Source of the DNA: Bacterioplanes sp965233665
GTDB taxonomy: Bacteria; Pseudomonadota; Gammaproteobacteria; Pseudomonadales; Oceanobacteraceae
Length of the DNA: 64,000 nucleotides
Direction of reading: 5' to 3'
Assembly: GCA_965233665.1 (NCBI GenBank)
Contig: CBDDTG010000050.1
Location: forward strand, 1-64,000
The notes under the pieces: model-generated
The model's input: only the letters and a program-made list of their open reading frames with translations
The model's database searches: none
Told to the model about the DNA's origin: nothing
Program-made: the position numbers and the translations under genes
In this document: positions 34,279-41,050 of the stretch, one piece after another
How positions within the stretch are numbered: position 1 is the first letter of the stretch
How the letters are laid out: each line of letters begins with the position of its first letter

Positions 34279-34772
34279 GCTGCCTCCAGCAGGTGTTCAC
34301 GTGGGGTAATAAAGCGCATTTCTTCCCATGCCATGACGTTAAAGCCAGGGCAGGCTTTGCTGCTGTATTGGTTATGGCCGCTGAGCGTTAATTGGCGCAG
34401 GGCCAGCTCAGGGGTGGCACGCAGGTTTTGCACCAGGGTGCGCAGTGCTTGCCATTGCTCGTGAGTGAAGCGGTCGGTGCCGACTAAGCAAATGCCAATG
34501 GTGTTCTGATTACGCCCAGCTACGTGGGCACCTGTTTCGATCAATGGCCGCCCGGCGCGCACTGCGCCGTCCAGCTCAATCACAAAGTGATAGCCAATGT
34601 GCTTTAAATGCGGCTGGTGTTTGGGGGCGATACTTAAATCGCGGGTAAAAGGTGGCTGGCGTTCACCGTGCCAGCGGTCGATATCTTCGATGGTGTGCGC
34701 GCGGCCATTGGGGGTGGCCGAGCAATGAATAACGATTTCGTTAATGTCTTTAATATGTCGGCGCGTGCCCAT
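34275..34772 (-). CDS. N-acetylmuramoyl-L-alanine amidase (endolysin)
   Basis: 165 residues of the Amidase_2/T7 lysozyme family. Zinc ligands are visible as His16 (IVIHCSATP), His133 (LSGHNQY) and Cys141 (KACPGF), with Lys139 as in T7 lysozyme. It cuts the amide bond between MurNAc and L-Ala. There is no signal peptide, so it needs the holin for access. The ATG directly follows a seven-T run of a terminator; its ribosome site would be the AGGGC in the hairpin arm. Confidence 0.92.
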   Translation of the reverse strand: MGTRRHIKDINEIVIHCSATPNGRAHTIEDIDRWHGERQPPFTRDLSIAPKHQPHLKHIGYHFVIELDGAVRAGRPLIETGAHVAGRNQNTIGICLVGTDRFTHEQWQALRTLVQNLRATPELALRQLTLSGHNQYSSKACPGFNVMAWEEMRFITPREHLLEAA

Positions 34773-34804
34773 AAAAAAAGCCCTGCTGAAATATGTAACA
34801 GGGC
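34773..34804 (-). terminator. Rho-independent terminator between activator operon and lysis genes
   Basis: On the minus strand GCCCTG (34804-34799) pairs with CAGGGC (34785-34780), followed by seven T (34779-34773). It would stop transcripts coming from the activator operon. Transcripts begun at the late promoter would start near 34799, inside the first arm, and so escape the hairpin. Confidence 0.8.
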
Positions 34805-34805
34805 C

Positions 34806-34848
34806 AGTGTATGGGGTGCTGAGATGGGTTGGGTTTAACCTAGTTTGG
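34806..34848 (-). promoter_or_regulatory. Putative late promoter, Plys position
   Basis: AAACTAGGTTAAACC (34846-34832, minus strand) differs from the other two copies at two positions. TACACT (34811-34806) lies at the identical distance as -10. The stop codon of the upstream ORF lies inside the element. The location before the endolysin matches Mu Plys. Confidence 0.65.
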
Positions 34849-35088
34849 AGATTGTTTGATTATACGGGTGCCGTCTAGAAGTTTAAATTCGTCATCGGAG
34901 ACATAATTGACGGGCTTCTTTTCTTCGCCTAGTAGAGCAGAGTAGCTCTTAGTTCCCTCTCTCTTGTGTGTTTCACCAGATAATAGCTCTGATACGACGA
35001 TTGTAGCCACTCTCTCAATAACTACTGGTTCGCCACCTTCGGTTGTATACCCATGAAGATAGCTTGTTTCAGTTTCATGGCGTGTCAT
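34840..35088 (-). CDS. Hypothetical protein after the activator gene
   Basis: 82 residues, acidic, with no membrane segment and no recognised family. It starts four bases after the Mor/C-type gene and ends within the Plys element, so it is the last gene of the middle operon. Confidence 0.6.
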   Translation of the reverse strand: MTRHETETSYLHGYTTEGGEPVVIERVATIVVSELLSGETHKREGTKSYSALLGEEKKPVNYVSDDEFKLLDGTRIIKQSPN

Positions 35089-35091
35089 AGC

Positions 35092-35544
35092 TTACTCCTT
35101 AGCTTCTCTGAATAAGTCCGGTTGCTCCCGGCTGCGTTGATAGGCTTGCTGCTGTCTTAGAACGCGGTACACCTGATTCACGCTAAAGCCATATCTTATG
35201 GCTAGGGTTTCGATACTAGCATTCTCATAGCGCCATTGCCGATATAGCATGACATCACGAATGGCTTTTTTAATGCTATCCGCCTTAGGCAGATAGATGT
35301 GCCTACCGCCACAATAGTTGGCCAGCTCAGCGATAAGGGCATGACTGATTCGATCTGCATCCGTTTCTGATACTCCGAGTCGAGACAGTGCAGCACCATA
35401 AATATCAATGATTTGAACTAAATCTCGTGGCCACTTACGGCGCACCTCCACTGGAATATCTGGCAGGTGCTCCAGCAGCTGCTGTGACAACTCTTGCTGT
35501 GCATCATCAAACAACTCCAGATTTTCTTCGTGGGTACCTACCAT
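35092..35544 (-). CDS. mor: Mor/C-family transcription activator
   Basis: 150 residues matching Mor/C proteins: a dimerisation part (WPRDLVQIIDIYGAALSRLG), then GGRHIYLPKADSIKKAIRD, and an HTH (ETLAIRYGFSVNQVYRVLRQ). Mu Mor switches on the middle promoter and its paralogue C the late promoters. Only one such gene is visible here and it lies where C lies in Mu, directly before the lysis genes. I infer that it activates the three late-promoter elements. Confidence 0.9.
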   Translation of the reverse strand: MVGTHEENLELFDDAQQELSQQLLEHLPDIPVEVRRKWPRDLVQIIDIYGAALSRLGVSETDADRISHALIAELANYCGGRHIYLPKADSIKKAIRDVMLYRQWRYENASIETLAIRYGFSVNQVYRVLRQQQAYQRSREQPDLFREAKE

Positions 35545-35553
35545 GATTGCCTC

Positions 35554-35991
35554 CTACCAGCTGGTGTCGGTCAAGCGGGCAACGCTGGCATCAGCGCTGC
35601 TGTAACCCGGTGCGGGCTTAGCCTCGGGCGTATAGCGCAGGCCGCGTTCAATTACGCTGGCCAGCACGCTTTTTAAATAGTTGTGATTGGTCAGTGGCCG
35701 CACATCGCCTTGGCGGCGTTTTTCTCGCAAGGCATAGACGGTTTCTTGCAATGCTGGCGTTAGCCATTGGGCGGCCTCCAGCGCTAGGGTTTCGCGCGCT
35801 AATTTAAGCGCGCGGTCATTGGTTAAATCGCGCTTGGCTGGGCGAAATAAACCCAAGTACGTCACCAGCGCGGTGCCTGTGCTGGCGTCTTGCTGCGCCA
35901 GCAGGGCAAGCAGTTCGCGCCCGGCGTTATCTTGCACCAGGGCTTCTAGGTCGATGCGGCTGTGACAGACTGGGCAGCGGGTTAACTGCAT
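35554..35991 (-). CDS. Hypothetical early protein with N-terminal zinc ribbon half
   Basis: 145 residues beginning MQLTRCPVCHSRIDLEALVQ, a CxxC knuckle. A helical region with YLGLFRPAKRDLTNDRALKL near residue 45 follows. This N-terminal arrangement is common beside GemA in Mu-like phages. It overlaps the GemA stop by 10 bases. Role unknown. Confidence 0.65.
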   Translation of the reverse strand: MQLTRCPVCHSRIDLEALVQDNAGRELLALLAQQDASTGTALVTYLGLFRPAKRDLTNDRALKLARETLALEAAQWLTPALQETVYALREKRRQGDVRPLTNHNYLKSVLASVIERGLRYTPEAKPAPGYSSADASVARLTDTSW

Positions 35992-36647
35992 GCACGTTCT
36001 CCTAAAACGGCTGACAGCGGGCGTAACTCTTTGCGGCTGCCGCAGTAATGCTCCAGCGGTGTTAGACCTAAGCTGTTAAATAACTCGTGCCAAGTAATCA
36101 CGCCATGGTCGAGCAAGGCCTGTGTGACTTGGGCCTGAGTGAGGCTTTTGCCTTGCTGCTCAAACGCGGCGGTGGCGTCTGAAACGGCTTTTAAATCAGC
36201 GTTTAAGGCTTGGGTGGCGCAACGGGTGCGCCATTGTTTTAACTGCTCCAAAATCAGGTTGCAGTCTTGGTGCGAGTCCAGCCATTGCAAAGCGTCGATG
36301 GGCGGGCTTTGGCGCTTGTGCAGTTGCCCCTGCACCCAGCGCAGCAGTGCAGCATCGCTGATGTCATTGATATAGCCCAGCTGGCCCATGGTAAGCCAGA
36401 TGGCCTGTAATTTATTCACGCGCGTCGGCGCTTGGTTGGGCTTGCGCTTGGGCAACTTGCGCTGGCTTTTAAAGCCGCGCTGCTTAAGTGCATGGACAAC
36501 CTTGTGCAACTCAGCCATGTGTAAACCTCGGCAGGAGTCTTTGCCGGTGACACCGCGCAGCAAGCTGCGGTAGGTGTCATCGTCTAGGCCAAGCTGCTTT
36601 TTACCAATATGAATTTGCGCCAGCAGGCGCTTGCGAACTGCGCTCAT
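35982..36647 (-). CDS. gemA: GemA-like regulatory protein (DUF1018)
   Basis: 221 residues; the N-terminal 60 (LAQIHIGKKQLGLDDDTYRS, then GKDSCRGLHMAELHKVVHAL) are characteristic of GemA/DUF1018. In Mu, GemA changes host gene expression and DNA supercoiling. A long C-terminal helical region follows. It is 4 bp overlapped by the upstream gene. Confidence 0.88.
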   Translation of the reverse strand: MSAVRKRLLAQIHIGKKQLGLDDDTYRSLLRGVTGKDSCRGLHMAELHKVVHALKQRGFKSQRKLPKRKPNQAPTRVNKLQAIWLTMGQLGYINDISDAALLRWVQGQLHKRQSPPIDALQWLDSHQDCNLILEQLKQWRTRCATQALNADLKAVSDATAAFEQQGKSLTQAQVTQALLDHGVITWHELFNSLGLTPLEHYCGSRKELRPLSAVLGERACS

Positions 36648-37072
36648 GCAACCTCCTCGGTGCCGATCTTTACCAGCACCAGACCGTCGAGTTTTTTGTA
36701 TTGGCCAATCAACGTTCGTGCAGAACTAAACACCGGCACGCGGTACTCACGCTTTTGGTCGTAATTGGGGCACAGCTCACGCAAGCGACGTTTGCCCAGG
36801 CTTTTGATCATGCTTTTTTGCTTAGCTGGGCTATATGCCCAGATAAACTTTTTGGCCCACACTTTTTGCGTGACGGGCAAATAGTCGTCGCTGGACTCAT
36901 CCCCATGGCGCGGAGCCATCACATCGTCGATAAAGACTGACAGCCCTAGCTTGTTTTCGGATAGCTGGCCGCGCTGTATGGTGATTTCGTGGCCATCCAG
37001 TTGGAAGACCACTTGACCAAATAGGCCAGGCAACTGCTGCTGCACTTGTTGCCATTGCGCTTTGCTGATCAT
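36644..37072 (-). CDS. Hypothetical early phage protein
   Basis: 142 residues, start overlapping the previous gene and stop overlapping GemA by 4 bases. Basic central section with KVWAKKFIWAYSPAKQKSM. No signal peptide or membrane helix. No function assigned; probably an early DNA-associated protein judged by charge and place. Confidence 0.6.
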   Translation of the reverse strand: MISKAQWQQVQQQLPGLFGQVVFQLDGHEITIQRGQLSENKLGLSVFIDDVMAPRHGDESSDDYLPVTQKVWAKKFIWAYSPAKQKSMIKSLGKRRLRELCPNYDQKREYRVPVFSSARTLIGQYKKLDGLVLVKIGTEEVA

Positions 37073-37305
37073 TGCAGTTTCACCTTTTTCAGCTCGATGG
37101 GCATTGGTTTTTGAATGGCCGCCGTCAGGTAGCCTTCATAAAACTCTTTGCCTCTCATCGAATACGTCAGGCCCGCACACAACGACAATAAGGTGCTGAC
37201 ATAGCCATTAAACTCCTCGTCTGACATTGCTTGCCTGGCACGCAATAAATCTTTATAGGCTGCGCTGGCCGCTTGCTCTAAATCTGTTTTGTGCGTCATG
37301 CCCAC
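37069..37305 (-). CDS. Hypothetical small early protein
   Basis: 78 residues, helical, one gene before the 142-residue protein with a 4-bp overlap. No recognisable motif. Confidence 0.55.
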   Translation of the reverse strand: MGMTHKTDLEQAASAAYKDLLRARQAMSDEEFNGYVSTLLSLCAGLTYSMRGKEFYEGYLTAAIQKPMPIELKKVKLQ

Positions 37306-37306
37306 C

Positions 37307-37930
37307 TCACACGCTGGCTAAATCTAATGCGATCATTTTGTATTGATCGCTGTGGCCAATGCGCTGATACACCCGCACGTAAACGGTGGTGCCTTCGACG
37401 TTGATGGAGTCTTTTAATGCGTCGCAGGCGCGCTGCCATTCTTCGTCTTGAATGTCCAGCCGCAGCAGGCCGAGCAGTTCGCCGGTTTTAATCTGGCCTT
37501 TACCATTGGTGCGAAAGGCGCGGTCTACGAGTGCGCGGATGTTGTTGTCTGCGCCCTCTGTCCAGCGATCTAGGCAGTGACCAAATAGCTCTTTGGCCGC
37601 TTCCAGTTCTTCGGTAAAAGCAATGCGCTCGCTGTAGATGCGTTGCACTTTATATTGGCCGTCGTAGGTGGTGACGCTGATGTTGCCTTTGTCGCCTGCG
37701 AGTTTAACGTCGTACTTTTCCGCTCCTATCTGTATCAGTTGCTGGATGTCGTCCAACGCTTGGCGCTTAAACTCTTTTAACGCTTCGTGGATATGCAGTG
37801 CCTGTTGGGCCAGATCGTTGGCGACTTGGTCGCGCAGCTTGTCTTGCTCGCGTACTTGCTCAATCGGTACCAAGCGGCCTTTGCTGTCTTGCATAAAACC
37901 TTGGGGAATCGTTTTTTCTGCAGCCGTCAT
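37307..37930 (-). CDS. DUF3164 family protein
   Basis: 207 residues with the DUF3164 pattern (FMQDSKGRLVPIEQV at the start; VTTYDGQYKVQRI near residue 90; RAFRTNGKGQIKT near residue 140). The family is confined largely to transposable phages and lies in the early operon; the biochemical role is unknown. The ATG overlaps the upstream stop as ATGA. Confidence 0.85.
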   Translation of the reverse strand: MTAAEKTIPQGFMQDSKGRLVPIEQVREQDKLRDQVANDLAQQALHIHEALKEFKRQALDDIQQLIQIGAEKYDVKLAGDKGNISVTTYDGQYKVQRIYSERIAFTEELEAAKELFGHCLDRWTEGADNNIRALVDRAFRTNGKGQIKTGELLGLLRLDIQDEEWQRACDALKDSINVEGTTVYVRVYQRIGHSDQYKMIALDLASV

Positions 37931-38097
37931 GCTGTCTTACCTCGTGTTGCTCGAATGTCGGTTAAATACTCACGGCATTGGCGCCAGCTGCGCTTGCCGT
38001 ATTGCACTTGTTGTTTGCAGGTGCTGGGTTGGCTGGTTTGCTCGATGCGCACTGGCCCGCATTTGGGGCAGCGCGCGATCCAGATGGTGTTGGTCAT
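37927..38097 (-). CDS. 56-residue zinc-ribbon protein
   Basis: ATG 38097 to TGA 37927, overlapping the DUF3164 start. The product begins MTNTIWIARCPKCGPVRIEQ and has further cysteines in STCKQQ and RQCREY, so a four-Cys zinc site is plausible. Small zinc ribbons are common in early phage operons. Tight coupling supports it as real. Confidence 0.6.
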   Translation of the reverse strand: MTNTIWIARCPKCGPVRIEQTSQPSTCKQQVQYGKRSWRQCREYLTDIRATRGKTA

Positions 38098-38134
38098 GGT
38101 GGCCCTCGAACATGCTTTGCCTGGTTAAAATCAA

Positions 38135-38827
38135 TTACGCCGCAGCCATCAGGCGCTGGGCTTTGGCGCTTTGCTTTGCTGAGCGACGCTTGGCTGCGCG
38201 GCCCATTTCGCAGTTTTGTTGGTTGCTGGTGTTGGGTGCCGCTTTAACTGGGCGGCTGATTTGACGAATGCACAGCACAATTAAGGTTTGAAAAATCACT
38301 AACGACAGCAGCTGCATGGCGACCAGAACCAGTGCTTGCCAGCCCATAGGCATGGCCTGAGCCTGCTCGGCATACAGCTCGTTTAAAGCGTGATTAATTT
38401 GGGTTAAATCGGCGTTGGTTTGGTCAATGCGACCAGCCCAGCCGACGCGCGACTGGCTGTTTTGGTTGTAGGTTTTTAGGCTTGCGGTTAGGCGCTGACG
38501 CTCGGCCAGCAATGCCGCTTCGCGCTTGGCCAGCAGCTCCGGCTGTTGCTGGCTTTGCTGCCACTGCTGCAACGCAGGGGTACTGATCTGATACAGCGGC
38601 CCAGCCAGCACTAATGCCGTGGCGATGGCGGCTAAAAAGCTGGTGCCCCAGCGGTGCTGCGCCCATAGCCATAGCGCCGCGCCTTCAAGTAGCAGGCTCC
38701 ATAAAATACCGCTTTGGCCAGCATGCCTTTGCCAAAACTCAATGGCGTGAATTTGCATTAAGACAATGGCACCGACTAATAAAATCGCAGCCGGTAATTT
38801 TTTAAGCATGGTGCTAGAAATATTCAT
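38135..38827 (-). CDS. Membrane protein with coiled coil
   Basis: Start at ATG 38827, inside the overlap with the previous gene. Residues about 10-85 contain two to three hydrophobic segments. A 70-residue Gln/Glu-rich coiled coil, another membrane helix (LVLVAMQLLSLVIFQTLIVL) and a basic C-terminus follow. The early position is unusual for a membrane protein; it could act in exclusion or membrane anchoring of replication. Unrecognised family. Confidence 0.6.
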   Translation of the reverse strand: MNISSTMLKKLPAAILLVGAIVLMQIHAIEFWQRHAGQSGILWSLLLEGAALWLWAQHRWGTSFLAAIATALVLAGPLYQISTPALQQWQQSQQQPELLAKREAALLAERQRLTASLKTYNQNSQSRVGWAGRIDQTNADLTQINHALNELYAEQAQAMPMGWQALVLVAMQLLSLVIFQTLIVLCIRQISRPVKAAPNTSNQQNCEMGRAAKRRSAKQSAKAQRLMAAA

Positions 38828-39114
38828 GCGACCTCCTGCGAGGCATAGACTTGCCATTGCAACAACGCGCCGCATAACGTGGCGCGGTAAATTTCCATGC
38901 CATCGGCGTGGCGAATGCGCGAGACGGGCACGATGTCTGGGCAGGCCAAGGCATCGTCGGTGATTAAAAAGGTCAGGCCGTTGAGATCGACGTGGATGTC
39001 ATGTACGGCGATGTCCAGCTCCATCAGTTTTTTCATGGCGCTTTCAATGGCCGACAAAGCGCAGGCCATTTTGTAGTTTTGCTCGGCGGCGGTGCGTTGT
39101 TGAATTGGCTGCAT
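38824..39114 (-). CDS. Hypothetical early phage protein
   Basis: 96 residues, no membrane helix. N-terminal helix with CALSAIESAMKKLMEL followed by a strand-rich half. It overlaps the membrane gene by 4 bases. No family recognised. Confidence 0.6.
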   Translation of the reverse strand: MQPIQQRTAAEQNYKMACALSAIESAMKKLMELDIAVHDIHVDLNGLTFLITDDALACPDIVPVSRIRHADGMEIYRATLCGALLQWQVYASQEVA

Positions 39115-39125
39115 GAGACTTCTCC

Positions 39126-39464
39126 TTAAATACCGTTGTGTTCACAGTTCGGGCAGGTGCGCGCCAGACGCACTTTTATGGGGTTGACTGTGCTGGGCTG
39201 GCCCGTGTGGTATTTGCGGCAGTCGTGCAGGCCGATCTCGCCCACCACTGGGCACATAACCGTGTCACCTAGAAAAGCGCCACGCACGGCGCGCTCGACT
39301 TTGGCTATGTCGCCTGGGTATTTATCGTTTAACACCTGGCTTAACGTGCCGGTCGAGTAGCCGATAATTTGGCCAACTTTTTTGCGGCCTTGCTGCTCGC
39401 ATTGGCGACGCAGCTCATTAAGCCAAGCGGGTTCTTGTTCAAGGTTGAGTGCTGGAATGTTCAT
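39126..39464 (-). CDS. HTH protein with C-terminal CxxC
   Basis: 112 residues. VGQIIGYSTGTLSQVLNDKY near residues 31-50 is a helix-turn-helix like those of small phage regulators. The C-terminal part has HDCRKYHTG and TCPNCEHN, a possible zinc knuckle. Probably a DNA-binding early regulator. Confidence 0.65.
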   Translation of the reverse strand: MNIPALNLEQEPAWLNELRRQCEQQGRKKVGQIIGYSTGTLSQVLNDKYPGDIAKVERAVRGAFLGDTVMCPVVGEIGLHDCRKYHTGQPSTVNPIKVRLARTCPNCEHNGI

Positions 39465-39691
39465 GCCTGTGCTCCTTTGCGGCTTTTAATGCGACGCACA
39501 AAGCGGTGGTGGCGCATGGGCTCATCGGCGCGCCCAGTTTGGGCGCATGGTTTTTGGGTGCCTTGGCTGTACAAATCTCGGCATACGCCTGGGGCGTTTA
39601 AAAACTGCTCCAGGCTGACGCCGTGCTGGTGTAACCCCAGCGCGATAAACTCGTCGGCCATTTGCTCCAGCAATTCATCTGAAATCAGCAT
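39461..39691 (-). CDS. Hypothetical small early protein
   Basis: 76 residues; acidic helical N-terminus (LISDELLEQMADEFIALGL) and basic C-terminus. Overlaps both neighbours by a few bases, which supports a translated operon member. Function unknown. Confidence 0.55.
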   Translation of the reverse strand: MLISDELLEQMADEFIALGLHQHGVSLEQFLNAPGVCRDLYSQGTQKPCAQTGRADEPMRHHRFVRRIKSRKGAQA

Positions 39692-40278
39692 TCTTTTTCC
39701 TCCAGCTCGAGCTCTGTTTTGGGGTAAACCACCTGATCCAAATTAGGATCAAACAATTGCTTAACGCTGCGAATGCGCGGCGGGTTGGGCCCTGTATTCA
39801 TGTGCGGATGCAGTCGATAGCGAGCGCGCCCGCCACTTTTTGAGTGCGGTTTGACCACTCGTAAATAGCCCGCTTTTTTTAGCCAGCCGATGTAGCTGAG
39901 GGTGTACAGCGGGCTGATGGGCAGCTCCTCTGTGTTGGCGGCCATGGTCAGCTCGCGGTCATCAAATTCCCTCAGCATGCGAATGGAGCGCCAGAGGTTT
40001 TCTTTGCGGCGACTGTGAACGCTGGGTTTGCCTGCATGCGTTAGGCGCGGCGCGGCGCTGCCGATGTCGTTACTCAGCTCGTAAACGTACTCAACTACTT
40101 GCCCCTTTTTATGGCGACTTACGACCGTGATAAACCCGCCTTTTTTGAGTTTTTGCAGGTAGTTTTTTACCGTGCTGTCATTCAGGCTGGTCGCGCAAAT
40201 CACATCCGCGCCGGTAAAGGTGCGCAGCTCGCGAATGGTTTGCCAAATGATTTGCTGGCGTTTTACGTTCTGGCTCAT
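39685..40278 (-). CDS. Winged-helix early protein
   Basis: ATG 40278 overlaps the stop of the ATPase gene as ATGA; the longer frame lacks a ribosome site. The 197 residues contain two apparent winged-helix units: one near residues 5-65 (ICATSLNDSTVKNYLQKLKK) and one near 95-155 (LYTLSYIGWLKKAGYLRVVK). It probably binds DNA as a regulator or replication accessory. Confidence 0.65.
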   Translation of the reverse strand: MSQNVKRQQIIWQTIRELRTFTGADVICATSLNDSTVKNYLQKLKKGGFITVVSRHKKGQVVEYVYELSNDIGSAAPRLTHAGKPSVHSRRKENLWRSIRMLREFDDRELTMAANTEELPISPLYTLSYIGWLKKAGYLRVVKPHSKSGGRARYRLHPHMNTGPNPPRIRSVKQLFDPNLDQVVYPKTELELEEKEC

Positions 40279-40994
40279 ACACGCCCCCGGCCACGCGGTA
40301 CAACTTGAGTGAAAATATCGCCTTGATAGCTTTCGGCGGTGAGGCTGTTGATGCCGTGGCTGTTGGCCCAATCCGCCATTTCAATCAGCGTGGTGGATAC
40401 TCGGCGCGTCACACCGTGGGTTTTGTCTAAGATTTTTTCCGCTAAATCGTCGCTGATATTGAGCTGCGGGGCATAAATGGCTGCCAACTTGTCAAAGTCG
40501 GTGCGGCTGCAAGGCTGGGCAGCAATCCACTTTAAGACTCGGTTATGGATTTTTTCGTGCTGAGCGATTTTAGCGGGCAGGCGCTCCTCGCCGATTAGCA
40601 TGACGGGCGTGCCTGAACCTTCATACAAATCCATGACAATGGGCAGGCGCTTTTTATCCGCCAGATGATCTGCTTCATCAATCAACAAGGGGCGGTTGGT
40701 GGCGCTTAACTCTGCGCAGGCCAGCTCCATCATGGCACCGACCGTGATGCGACTCGGCGTTGAAATACCCATTTCGTGCAGTACGGCCCGCAAAAAATCG
40801 CGCGTTGTCCAAACGCTTTTTACTTGCACGTAATACGCGCGAAAGGTATGCGCGACCATGGTGAGCGACATGGTTTTGCCTAAGCCGCTATGGCCATGAA
40901 ACACCAGTAAGCCGGGGGCGTTTAAATTACGATTAACGGCGATATCAATCGCCTGGTAGCACAATGCTACATTGCTGGTACTCGCAAGGTTCAT
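40275..40994 (-). CDS. MuB-like AAA+ transposition ATPase
   Basis: 239 residues. Walker A GHSGLGKT at 34-41, Walker B LLIDEADH at 103-110, and a sensor-like GEERLPAK near 145. MuB-type proteins coat target DNA, deliver it to the transposase and give target immunity. It directly follows the transposase gene. At 239 residues it lacks much of the N-terminal DNA-binding part of Mu B (about 312). Confidence 0.92.
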   Translation of the reverse strand: MNLASTSNVALCYQAIDIAVNRNLNAPGLLVFHGHSGLGKTMSLTMVAHTFRAYYVQVKSVWTTRDFLRAVLHEMGISTPSRITVGAMMELACAELSATNRPLLIDEADHLADKKRLPIVMDLYEGSGTPVMLIGEERLPAKIAQHEKIHNRVLKWIAAQPCSRTDFDKLAAIYAPQLNISDDLAEKILDKTHGVTRRVSTTLIEMADWANSHGINSLTAESYQGDIFTQVVPRGRGRV

Positions 40995-41019
40995 ATATAC
41001 TCCGTTTATTGCATCTTTT

Positions 41020-41042
41020 GGCCGCTTATTGCGGCCTTTTTT
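41020..41042 (+). terminator. Hairpin with T-run between transposase and ATPase genes
   Basis: GGCCGC-TTATT-GCGGCC followed by six T (41037-41042) on the plus strand. As a terminator it would stop plus-strand, i.e. antisense, transcription. On the coding (minus) strand the same hairpin lacks a T tail and may only modulate or protect mRNA between the two genes. Confidence 0.5.
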
Positions 41043-41050
41043 ATTGACGG

